Shown: piece by piece, positions 20,118-28,051 of the stretch
Position numbering within the stretch: position 1 is the stretch's first letter
Layout: every line of letters starts with the position of its first letter
Assembly: GCF_026011795.1 (NCBI RefSeq)
Contig: NZ_BRVS01000015.1
Coordinates: 1-64,000, forward strand
DNA: 64,000 nucleotides
Direction of reading: 5' to 3'
Origin: Arthrobacter mangrovi
Lineage (GTDB): Bacteria; Actinomycetota; Actinomycetes; Actinomycetales; Micrococcaceae
Notes under the pieces: generated by a model
What the model was told of the DNA's origin: nothing
The model's database searches: none
Seen by the model: the letters and a program-made list of their open reading frames with translations, nothing else
Made by a program: the position numbers and the translations under genes

Positions 20118-21002
20118 ATGGACATCCGCCACCTGAAATACTTCGTTGTCCTTGCTGAGGAACTGCACTTCAACCACGCTGCCGAACGGCTGCACATCGC
20201 ACAGCCGGCGCTAAGCCAGCAGGTACGGAATTTGGAGCGGGAGTTGCAGACGGAACTGTTCGCCCGCAGCACCCGACGGGTGGAATTGACCTTGGCAGGA
20301 CAGGCCCTGCTGAGCCGGGCCCGGGACATCCTGGCCAGTATCGACACTGCCAGCGACGTGGTGACCCGTGTTGCCAGCGGGACGTCGGGGCGCCTCTCAG
20401 TGGGCTTCACCGGGTCGGCCACCTACGACCTGCTTCCGCGGATCGCCAAGGGCGTTGGCGAGCATATGCCGGGGGTTTCGCTAGAAGTCCATGGCGAGAT
20501 GGCAACGTCGGATCAAATAGCGGCGCTGCGCTCCAACTCCATAGACATAGGGTTTCTCAGGCCGCCGATCGCCGTTTCAGAGTTTTCGCACAAGATTGTC
20601 AGGACTGATTATTTGTCCTTGATGCTGCCGTCCACCCATCGGTTGGCTTCCGAGCGCGCGATAGACCTGCGTGACGTGGCGTCGGACCCGTTCATCATCT
20701 ATCGGCCGACCGCGGATCTGGCAACCGACGCCTTTGTGGCCGGCGCCTACCAGCAGGCAGGATTCAAGCCAATCGTCAGGCAGGAGGTTAACGCGACTTC
20801 GGTCATGGTGTCTCTGGTGGCGGCGGGCATGGGGCTGGCACTGGTCCCGGATGCGGTGCGAAGCGTATGTGTGGACGGAGCCGTCATCCGTCCGTTGCGG
20901 ACCCCTGTGGTGGCCATGACGCTGGCTGCTGCCTGGCGGACCGGAAATGATGTGCCGGCTGTTCAGCGGTTTTTGGAAATGCTCGATGCAGCAGCTCTCT
21001 AA
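20118..21002 (+). CDS. LysR-family transcriptional regulator
   Basis: A 294-residue regulator with the classic N-terminal helix-turn-helix (MDIRHLKYFVVLAEELHFNHA, then AQPALSQQVRNLE) and a periplasmic-binding-like effector domain from about residue 90. It begins 9 bp after the permease stop, so it is probably co-transcribed with the importer, an unusual placement since LysR genes are often divergent from their targets. Downstream lies the second M24-hyu operon with its own A/T-rich promoter region. Inference: it controls the importer and/or that operon. Confidence 0.94.
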   Translation: MDIRHLKYFVVLAEELHFNHAAERLHIAQPALSQQVRNLERELQTELFARSTRRVELTLAGQALLSRARDILASIDTASDVVTRVASGTSGRLSVGFTGSATYDLLPRIAKGVGEHMPGVSLEVHGEMATSDQIAALRSNSIDIGFLRPPIAVSEFSHKIVRTDYLSLMLPSTHRLASERAIDLRDVASDPFIIYRPTADLATDAFVAGAYQQAGFKPIVRQEVNATSVMVSLVAAGMGLALVPDAVRSVCVDGAVIRPLRTPVVAMTLAAAWRTGNDVPAVQRFLEMLDAAAL

Positions 21003-21246
21003 GCCCGCGACGCGAGTCTCACCTGCGGGACCTTTACCGACGGCTGTCTGAGCAGCCCCAGAACAATTTATCAATGGGGTTCTGAGGGCGACGGCAATAC
21101 TTATCAATTGTATCAAAAAAACTATTTGTCGTTATTGACCATGGATTCTAGACTCGCAATATCAAAATAATTCGACTCAAAATACTCTCCATTGTCATTC
21201 GGATTTTGTAATGATTTGAGCTTGCCGATGAAAAGGGGCCCCATAA
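21003..21246. promoter_or_regulatory. A/T-rich promoter region of the second M24-hyu operon
   Basis: 244 bp that are much more A/T-rich than the flanks. TTATCAAT occurs at 21068-21075 and TTATCAATT at 21101-21109, 33 bp apart. A promoter-like pair TTGTCG (21126-21131) and TAGACT (21149-21154) has 17-bp spacing; TTGACC at 21135 is an alternative -35. An AAAAGGGG ribosome site precedes the ATG at 21247. Confidence 0.45.
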
Positions 21247-22428
21247 ATGACCACTCCAGGAATTCTGAGTTCTACCCGCAGCGATCAAAAGTCAAAGATC
21301 CTGCGGGAACGCCACGAAGCCATCTGGGCCGAGATGAGGGCTGAGAACTATGACGCCATCGTCGTTGCCGGCCGTGGTCTGATCACCCAGTACGGCTACC
21401 TGGAATATGTAACCGGGTGGTGCCCGCAGGTCCGTCTGGCCTATGCCGTCGTGCTCCCGGGACAGGAACCGATCCTGATCATGCCGACGAATTCGGACGC
21501 CTGGTTCGCCCGCCAAGCCACGGGGCTCACCGACGTCAGGGCCGCCGGGCAGGGTGACGTGATTAGTGAACAGGACAGCCTCCCGCAGGTGATCGCGGAC
21601 GTGATCACTGAGCACCGAGCAGGCTCCGGCAAGATCGGCGTCGTCGGCCTGCGGCACATCGTGCCGGTCGGCGACTACGAAATGCTAAAGAACGCGCTCT
21701 CGCAGGCTCAGATCACGGACGCCACCGCCTTGGTAGGGCGCGTCAAGGCAATCAAGAGCATGGATGAGCGGGCGGAAGTGGTGCGATCTGCCGCCATAGC
21801 TGACGCCGGCATGGAGGTCTTCGCGCAGCGCGCTGGGTTGGGCGTGGCCGGTTGGGAACTTTGGGGTGATATCCAGCAGGAAGTGCGCAGGCGCGGGGCA
21901 CAGCACGTACTGGTTATGGTGGGCACCGGGCCGTTCTTCAACGATCCGCCCCGCTCAGATGCGCTGAAGGCGGGGGACCTAGCTTCAGTCTACGTGGAGA
22001 TCACCGGGCCCAACGGCTTCTGGGTCGAGAAGGCCAGCCTGTTCGCGGTCGGCTCGCTCAGCGATGAAAAACAGCGCCTCGCCCGGGCCTGCCTGGCGAG
22101 CCATGCCGCTGCCGAAGCCGCGCTGCGGGCCGGCAATACGGCCGCTGACGTCGCCGTAGCGGTCGAAAAGGTCGCTACCCCCGCAGGTGTCGACTTCGGC
22201 ATCTGGCATGGTCACGGCGTGGGCGTTGACCACGACATTCCGGTCATTACCCAAACGGACGAAACGGTTCTGGCCGAGGGAATGGTCATGGCCCTTCATC
22301 CCAACTTCGTCAACCCAACCACGACCGTCGGTGTGAGCGTCGCCGACACCTACGTCGTGCAGGAAGGCGCCCCGCAGCGCGGATCGAAGATCCCGCAGGA
22401 ACTGCGTCACATCGAAAGGAACGACTGA
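21247..22428 (+). CDS. M24-family protein, creatinase/Xaa-Pro peptidase-like (second copy)
   Basis: A 393-residue protein of the same length and two-domain plan as the one at 9453-10634. The same ligand positions look changed: Glu for the two Asp residues (YVEITGPNGFWVE), His in place of the first Glu (MALHPNF) and Ala in VADTYVV for the last Glu, with the His of HGHGVGVDHD kept. It is therefore probably not a classical metallopeptidase. Its stop shares a base with the hyuA start (TGATG). Recurrence of the same partner next to HyuA/HyuB suggests a fixed functional unit. Confidence 0.85.
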   Translation: MTTPGILSSTRSDQKSKILRERHEAIWAEMRAENYDAIVVAGRGLITQYGYLEYVTGWCPQVRLAYAVVLPGQEPILIMPTNSDAWFARQATGLTDVRAAGQGDVISEQDSLPQVIADVITEHRAGSGKIGVVGLRHIVPVGDYEMLKNALSQAQITDATALVGRVKAIKSMDERAEVVRSAAIADAGMEVFAQRAGLGVAGWELWGDIQQEVRRRGAQHVLVMVGTGPFFNDPPRSDALKAGDLASVYVEITGPNGFWVEKASLFAVGSLSDEKQRLARACLASHAAAEAALRAGNTAADVAVAVEKVATPAGVDFGIWHGHGVGVDHDIPVITQTDETVLAEGMVMALHPNFVNPTTTVGVSVADTYVVQEGAPQRGSKIPQELRHIERND

Positions 22429-24539
22429 TGGGATACACCGTTGGAATCGACGTCGGAGGAACGTTCACCGATTTCCTCCTGACCGGGAACGCCGGCACCC
22501 GCCGGCAGCACAAGACGTCCACCACGCCAACGGATCCGTCCACCGGCATCCTGACCGGTTTGGCGGAATTGGCGGAATTGGAAGGGCTCGCAGAACAGGA
22601 CTTCTTCGGCCAGATCGATCTGATCGTCCACGGAACCACGGTGGCCACCAACGCAGTGCTGACGGAGAACGGTGCACGCACGGGCCTGATCACAACGGAT
22701 GGTTTTCGGGACATCCTGGAAATGCGCCGAGGCATCCGCAGCCGCCAGCACCTGTACAACAACAAATACGTCGCGCCGCGCCCGCTGGTCCCGCGGGACC
22801 TACGCAAGACCGTCACCGAGCGTGTTGACGTCGAGGGACAGGTCATCACGCCCCTCGACGAGGATGCGCTGCGGCAGGCCGTTGACGAACTGGTCGCTGA
22901 AGGTGTTGAAGCCATCGCCGTGTGCTTCATGCACTCCTACCAGAATGCCGAGCACGAGCAACAGGCCCGGAAACTGATCACCGAATCGGCCCCGGACGTG
23001 TTCCTGTCCGTCTCCTCCGACGTGCTGCCGCAAATCCGCCTGTACCCGCGGGTCAGCACAACCGCTATGAACGCCTACCTGGGGCCCGTCGTCGAACGCT
23101 ACATGCGCAAGATCGTCCGCAGGATGGCGGATCGAGGCTTCGCCGGAACACTCATGGTCATGCAGTCCAACGGCGGTATCACCCTCCCCGAGACAGTGGC
23201 ACACATGCCGGCTTCCATCACCATGTCCGGCCCGGCGGCCGGACCGGTGGCCGCCCTGGCCTTTGTGTCCGGCCGAGGCTGGTCGGACTGCACCGTGGTG
23301 GACATGGGCGGGACGAGCTTCGACGCGTCCCTGGTCAAGGATGGACAGGTCCAGATCACACGCGAGGGCGAAATCAACCGCCACACGATATCGCTGCCCA
23401 CCACCCACGTCCACACGATCGGCTCCGGTGGAGGGTCAATCGCCTGGATCGACGAGGGAGGACTGCTGCGCGTCGGCCCTCAAAGCGCGGGCGCCGAGCC
23501 GGGCCCCGCCGCGTACGGCAGGGGCGGGGCCGAACCGACGGTGACGGATGCCGATGTCGTGCTCGGCTACATCGACCCCGACTACTTCCTCGGTGGCCGC
23601 CAGCAGCTCCGGGCAGATCTGGCAGCCGAAGCCATCACCTCCCGCGTGGCCGAACCGCTGGGACTGAGCTTGGACGAGGCCGCTGCGGGTATCTACGAGA
23701 TGGTTAACCTGCAGATGGCCGCGGGCACCAAAAACATCTCAGTGGAACGCGGCTACGATCCGCGGGAATTCCCCATGGTGGTGGCAGGCGGAGCCGGACC
23801 GGTACATGCGGGCATGATCGCCCATGAGCTTGAGATCCCGATCGTGGTAATTCCCCGGTTGTCCTCCGTGCTCTGTGCAGCAGGCATGCTCATGGCGGAC
23901 CTGCGGCACGACTTCGTACGCGCATTCAGCACCCGACTCGACGAGATCGACCGGATCCGGGCCCAATCCCTGGTCGCCGAAATGGCGGACAAAGGGTACG
24001 CGCTGCTCGAACGGGAGGGCGTACAGGACGCAGACCGTCACGTCGTCGTCGCCGCGGACCTGCGCTACATCGGCCAGCATCACGAAGTGATCGTCAATTT
24101 TGACGACTCGGACCTGGACCCAGCGAATCCGGCAGCGATCGGCAGACTCGCGGACCTCTTCCACAAGCGACATGAACAGCTGTACGGGTTCTGCACGCTC
24201 GATGCGGAACTGGAACTGCTCAGCCTGCGGGTAACGGTCATCGGCCACCGGCCGGAACCGGATCTGTCCAACCCCGACGCAGGAGTGACCGGTGCCGCGG
24301 AGCCACGCAGCCATCGTGCTGTCTACCTCAAATCCTTCGGGCGCAAGGAGCAGGTGCCTGTTTACGACGGTCAGGAGCTGCCGGTGGGCCAGCTGGTGGG
24401 AGGTCCGGCCGTAGTCGAGGAACCCACGACGACAATCTTCGTCCCCGAGTATTTCGATCTCGAACTCGATGTTTCGGGCAGCTACATCATGACCCGCAAA
24501 GGTTTCGACCCTGCCGCCGCGGGACAGGAAGAACGGTGA
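22428..24539 (+). CDS. hydantoinase A / oxoprolinase family subunit (second copy)
   Basis: A 703-residue HyuA-type protein. ATP-site GIDVGGTFTDF is at the N-terminus, HGTTVATNAVL near residue 68 and DMGGTSFDA in the centre. It follows the M24 gene with a one-base TGATG overlap. Gene order here is M24-A-B, while the first module is M24-B-A, so the two modules are not a simple recent tandem duplication. The motif-level likeness to the copy at 12400 is clear but with many differences. Confidence 0.94.
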   Translation: MGYTVGIDVGGTFTDFLLTGNAGTRRQHKTSTTPTDPSTGILTGLAELAELEGLAEQDFFGQIDLIVHGTTVATNAVLTENGARTGLITTDGFRDILEMRRGIRSRQHLYNNKYVAPRPLVPRDLRKTVTERVDVEGQVITPLDEDALRQAVDELVAEGVEAIAVCFMHSYQNAEHEQQARKLITESAPDVFLSVSSDVLPQIRLYPRVSTTAMNAYLGPVVERYMRKIVRRMADRGFAGTLMVMQSNGGITLPETVAHMPASITMSGPAAGPVAALAFVSGRGWSDCTVVDMGGTSFDASLVKDGQVQITREGEINRHTISLPTTHVHTIGSGGGSIAWIDEGGLLRVGPQSAGAEPGPAAYGRGGAEPTVTDADVVLGYIDPDYFLGGRQQLRADLAAEAITSRVAEPLGLSLDEAAAGIYEMVNLQMAAGTKNISVERGYDPREFPMVVAGGAGPVHAGMIAHELEIPIVVIPRLSSVLCAAGMLMADLRHDFVRAFSTRLDEIDRIRAQSLVAEMADKGYALLEREGVQDADRHVVVAADLRYIGQHHEVIVNFDDSDLDPANPAAIGRLADLFHKRHEQLYGFCTLDAELELLSLRVTVIGHRPEPDLSNPDAGVTGAAEPRSHRAVYLKSFGRKEQVPVYDGQELPVGQLVGGPAVVEEPTTTIFVPEYFDLELDVSGSYIMTRKGFDPAAAGQEER

Positions 24540-26293
24540 AAATCATGAAAGAACTGAATCCCATCCTCGTCTCCGTAATCGCAAGCCGCATCAAGGCCGT
24601 TGGGGAACGCATGGGCGTTGTCGTCGAGCGCAGCACGAGGTCACCGCTGCTGGTTGAAGGCCGCGACTTCTCCCTGGGCATCTACGACCCGGACGGGCGG
24701 CTGATCGAACAAACCGAGTACATCCCCATTCTGGGCTACGCAGCCGCCCCGGCCATGAAATACATCGCTGATAAGTTCAAAGGGAAAGTCCGCCGTGGCG
24801 ACGTCATCTTGCACAACGACACCTATACCGGCGGCAACCAAGCCTCCGACTGGAAGGTCACGAAGCCCGTCTTCCACGGTAACGAGCACATCGCGTGGGT
24901 GGTCATCACCGCTCACCAGGCTGACGTAGGCGGGGCAGTTCCCGGCTCCTACAACCCCCATGCCACCGATTTGTGGCAGGAAGCGCTCAGACTGACCGCG
25001 GTCAAGGTGTACGACGGCGGCCAGCCACGCGAAGACGTCTGGGACCTAATCTTTGGCAACGTCCGGCTCGGAATGGTCGAAGACGACGTCCGGGCCATGA
25101 TCGGGGCCTGCACAGTCGGCGAACGCGAACTGGAGGATCTCGTCGACCGGTATTCCGTCGATACCTTCCGGCGAGTCGTCGACAGCATGTTGGACTCCGC
25201 AGAGGCGATGGCGCGGCAGGTCATCCAACGGATTCCGGACGGCTGCTACGACGCGCAGTGGCAGGTCAACTTTGACGGCATCACCCCGGGCAGCACAATG
25301 CTGATCAAAGTGAAAGTCACCGTGGACGGGGACAACCTCCACTTTGATTTTGCCGGAACCGATCCGCAGACCCCGGGGTACGTCAACGCACCGCTGGCCG
25401 TGACACTGTCCTCCGTAATGATCACCTTCTTCATGCTCGCTGACATGGACATTCCACATAATGACGGGATCATGCGCTGCATCAAGATCGATGTCCCGGA
25501 AGGCAGCTTCCTGAACTGCCAGTTCCCCGCGGCTTCAGGTTTCGGGAACCATCTCTCGGACCAGATATGTTCAGCCATCATGCTCGCGTTCACGGACGCC
25601 CTGCCAGACCGGGTGACGGCGGGATGGAACCCCCTACTCTGCGCCATCGTCAACGGGCACAACGATCGGGATGGGGAACCATTCGTGGACATCCTGATCA
25701 ATTCCTGCAAGGGCGGAGGAGGAGGAACCGTCGGCGCCGACGGGTACGACCATGTCGGACTGATCGCCTCTGGCGGCGCTCTGGGGGCACAGGACCCGGA
25801 GATGTTCGAGCTCATGACCCCAACCTTCGTCGAGAAGTTCGAATATGCCCAAGACTCGGCCGGAGCAGGTCAGTGGCGGGGCGGGCTGGGCGTGGAGTCC
25901 ATATTCCGCTTCGTGTCCGGAGGGGTCCAAGCCAGCATTTTCGGCGACGGCGATACGCCCGAGACCGCAGCCCCGGGCATAGCCGGCGGACACAGCGGCA
26001 GCGCCAACCTCATTGAATTCGATTTCCCGGACGGCACAGTCCAGCGGCCGCTGACCAAAGACCTGATCACGGGCATGCCCGCAGGAACACGCCTCCACCA
26101 GGTCGCCGGCGGGGGCGGCGGCTACGGCGATCCTCACCGGCGCCCCGCGGAACGGGTCGCAGAGGAGGTCCGCTTCGGTTACGTCTCCGTCACCGCGGCC
26201 AGAGACCTCTATGGAGTTGCAGTCGACGAACGCGGTGTCCTGGACGAGCCGCAGACCCGCGCCCTCAGAAGCGCCGCCGCTGTGACTGCGTAG
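24536..26293 (+). CDS. hydantoinase B / oxoprolinase family subunit (second copy)
   Basis: A 585-residue HyuB-type protein with DVILHNDTYTGGNQASD at about residue 88, HFDFAGTDPQTPGY in the middle and the Gly-rich GGGGGYGD near the C-terminus. The GTG at 24536 overlaps the hyuA stop (GTGA) with AGGAAG 6 nt upstream. An ATG nine bases later is the alternative but is too far from that ribosome site. It ends the operon, with a hairpin at 26345-26377. Confidence 0.93.
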   Translation: MKIMKELNPILVSVIASRIKAVGERMGVVVERSTRSPLLVEGRDFSLGIYDPDGRLIEQTEYIPILGYAAAPAMKYIADKFKGKVRRGDVILHNDTYTGGNQASDWKVTKPVFHGNEHIAWVVITAHQADVGGAVPGSYNPHATDLWQEALRLTAVKVYDGGQPREDVWDLIFGNVRLGMVEDDVRAMIGACTVGERELEDLVDRYSVDTFRRVVDSMLDSAEAMARQVIQRIPDGCYDAQWQVNFDGITPGSTMLIKVKVTVDGDNLHFDFAGTDPQTPGYVNAPLAVTLSSVMITFFMLADMDIPHNDGIMRCIKIDVPEGSFLNCQFPAASGFGNHLSDQICSAIMLAFTDALPDRVTAGWNPLLCAIVNGHNDRDGEPFVDILINSCKGGGGGTVGADGYDHVGLIASGGALGAQDPEMFELMTPTFVEKFEYAQDSAGAGQWRGGLGVESIFRFVSGGVQASIFGDGDTPETAAPGIAGGHSGSANLIEFDFPDGTVQRPLTKDLITGMPAGTRLHQVAGGGGGYGDPHRRPAERVAEEVRFGYVSVTAARDLYGVAVDERGVLDEPQTRALRSAAAVTA

Positions 26294-26344
26294 GACGTAG
26301 CAGCGGGACCGTGCCCTGATAACGATCAACGAGCCGGAAGCAGT

Positions 26345-26377
26345 TGTCCCCGCCAAGCCGCCCGCCTGGCGGGGACA
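26345..26377 (+). terminator. hairpin downstream of the second hyu operon
   Basis: A perfect 10-bp inverted repeat, TGTCCCCGCC and GGCGGGGACA, with a 13-nt loop, 51 bp past the hyuB stop. There is no T-tract. Confidence 0.65.
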
Positions 26378-26880
26378 CTGTCGCGAACGCCCATGAGCAA
26401 TGAGGTCCAGGTAAGTACTATTCCAACGAGCATCTCTCGAACTCCATGGTTCATTAGTGCAATAAGTAAGGCCCGATGACTCGCTATGTCCTGTCGAATG
26501 GCCGCGAAGGGAATCAGCGCGGAACGGCTTCAGCAGCGACTGCAGTGCTTCCGCCTTCTGAGGGTAAATTCGCGTTCTGCCGTGCGGATGCAGTCGTCAC
26601 CGCCAAGGCCATCTGACCCGCGGAAAGACCGATTTTGATCATGGAACGCGGGACTTGCTACTCCCGTACTTTAATCGCCGATAACCACCTTATGTAAAGT
26701 AGAACTTTGTTTGTCTCACTGGACTATCAACTCGTCACTATTCCTCCCCTCCAACGCAGCCGCCAAGGAACGCCTAGCTGGCGGTACCCGACTTGGAGTC
26801 TCGATTGCATCTCCCGCTGACTGGACTCCGTCCATACCCTTGTAATTGACGACCGAATTAGCTCATCATTTCGGTTCAGG
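26378..26880. other. non-coding stretch, no gene seen
   Basis: About 500 bp after the hairpin with no frame that looks coding on either strand and no recognised RNA. The part around 26680-26750 is A/T-rich and may hold the promoter of the rhodanese gene. The stretch marks the right end of the catabolic region. I see no insertion-sequence ends or direct repeats. Confidence 0.5.
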
Positions 26881-26922
26881 GTGGAATGGCCGACCGATCA
26901 ACAGGCAAAGCGAGGAATACGG

Positions 26923-27372
26923 GTGAAGCAGGTTCCTATCTCCGGCGACGGCGCCGCGACCTGCCAGCTCAGTCCAGATCCCGACGATTCCCCCGTGGCT
27001 CTGACGATCGACCAATTGTTACAGGAGAGCCGCATCGGGCTCGAGCGTGTCCACGCTTCGGACCTTGAACGGGAGATGGCAGCGGGCGCCCTTGTCGTCG
27101 ATACACGGCCGGTCGATCAGCGGGACCGCGGCGGGGATCTTCCGGGGGCGGTTGTCATCGACCGCAACGTGCTCGAGTGGCGGCTCGATCCTGCCAGCCC
27201 CCACCGGCTCCCGATCGCTGGCGACCCTGCTCGGCGGATCGTGGTGGTCTGCAATGAGGGCTACAGCTCCAGTCTCGCTGCGCACACCTTGCAGCGGCTG
27301 GGGCTGTTCCGTGCGACCGACCTTATCGGCGGTTTCCAAGCTTGGGCAGCACTGCGCAAGCAGTCCGACTAG
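26923..27372 (+). CDS. rhodanese-like domain protein
   Basis: A 149-residue single-domain rhodanese. VVDTRP and GAVVIDRNVLEWRLDP are the N-terminal features. The active-site loop is CNEGYSSSLAAHTL with the catalytic Cys, followed by LIGGFQAW at the C-terminus. This form, with an acidic CNEGYSS loop, is common in actinobacteria. The natural sulfur donor is unknown. The GTG at 26923 has GAGGAA 5 nt upstream and is preferred. A GTG at 26881 would add 14 residues and lacks a convincing ribosome site. Confidence 0.85.
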   Translation: MKQVPISGDGAATCQLSPDPDDSPVALTIDQLLQESRIGLERVHASDLEREMAAGALVVDTRPVDQRDRGGDLPGAVVIDRNVLEWRLDPASPHRLPIAGDPARRIVVVCNEGYSSSLAAHTLQRLGLFRATDLIGGFQAWAALRKQSD

Positions 27373-27381
27373 TAGCGGCTG

Positions 27382-27780
27382 TTATGTCCGAGGCTCGGGG
27401 GAGCCAGGTGCAAAGGGCCCTGTCAGCCACTGCCGCGCTTCCTTGGCCTCTTCGAAGTACCGGCTCGGATACCTTGGCCCGTGAACGTCAACGAAGTACT
27501 TCGCGATCAGGCGATCCACGCGCGATGGTCCGATAAGGGCCAGTGTCGAGACGTTCAGCCGGGTGGCAAAGGTCCGGAAGGCGCCGCGGCTGAGGGAGGA
27601 CATGCCGTTGAGATGCACCAGCATCGGGCAGCATTCGTTCCGGCTCAATTCGTCAAGCCGAACCAGGAGGTTCTGCGCATCTTCAGCGGTGACGTCCAAT
27701 CGCGGCTGCCATTCGACCCGGATCAAGGAACTACCGTCACGGACCATGACAAAGCGGTCAGTCGCAGCTTCGCCGTGCAT
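27382..27780 (-). CDS. STAS/SpoIIAA-like small protein, function unknown
   Basis: A 132-residue soluble protein with an alternating strand/helix pattern that resembles STAS/SpoIIAA-like domains (LVHLNGMSSLSRGAF, LALIGPSRVDRLIAKYF). AAGGAGGG precedes the ATG. It converges with the rhodanese gene, their ends being 9 bp apart. There is no catalytic motif. Assignment to the STAS fold is tentative. Confidence 0.75.
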   Translation of the reverse strand: MHGEAATDRFVMVRDGSSLIRVEWQPRLDVTAEDAQNLLVRLDELSRNECCPMLVHLNGMSSLSRGAFRTFATRLNVSTLALIGPSRVDRLIAKYFVDVHGPRYPSRYFEEAKEARQWLTGPFAPGSPEPRT

Positions 27781-27923
27781 GGACCCTCCTTCTTCGCGAC
27801 CTCCGGTGTTGATGCCTCCAAAAGGTTCTCAGATCGCCGTGCATTCGGCAGCCTTGAACCGCAAGTCGACTCAACAAAGGTGGCCTGGAGCACGTCGCGC
27901 AGGAGCTCAATGGCGCCTACGCA

Positions 27924-27955
27924 AACGCTCGGCTGGGATAACCCAGCCGAGCGTT
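27924..27955 (-). terminator. perfect hairpin downstream of purL
   Basis: A 14-bp perfect inverted repeat, AACGCTCGGCTGGG and its complement, around an ATAA loop. It lies 97 bp past the purL stop on the minus strand and is the likely end of the pur operon. The surrounding 27781-28051 holds nothing else that I can identify. Confidence 0.75.
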
Positions 27956-28051
27956 ATGCGGGACCCGCTCTCAGTCACCGGACCCAGGCCGTGTTGTAAC
28001 GGCCCCTGTTGCCCGGGTGCTCCGCGCAGAGGGCCGCGGTCCGGGGCTGGC

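Noticed and set aside
26378-26880. Possible insertion-sequence remnant at the edge of the catabolic region
   Set aside because: I found no transposase frame, terminal inverted repeats or flanking direct repeats.
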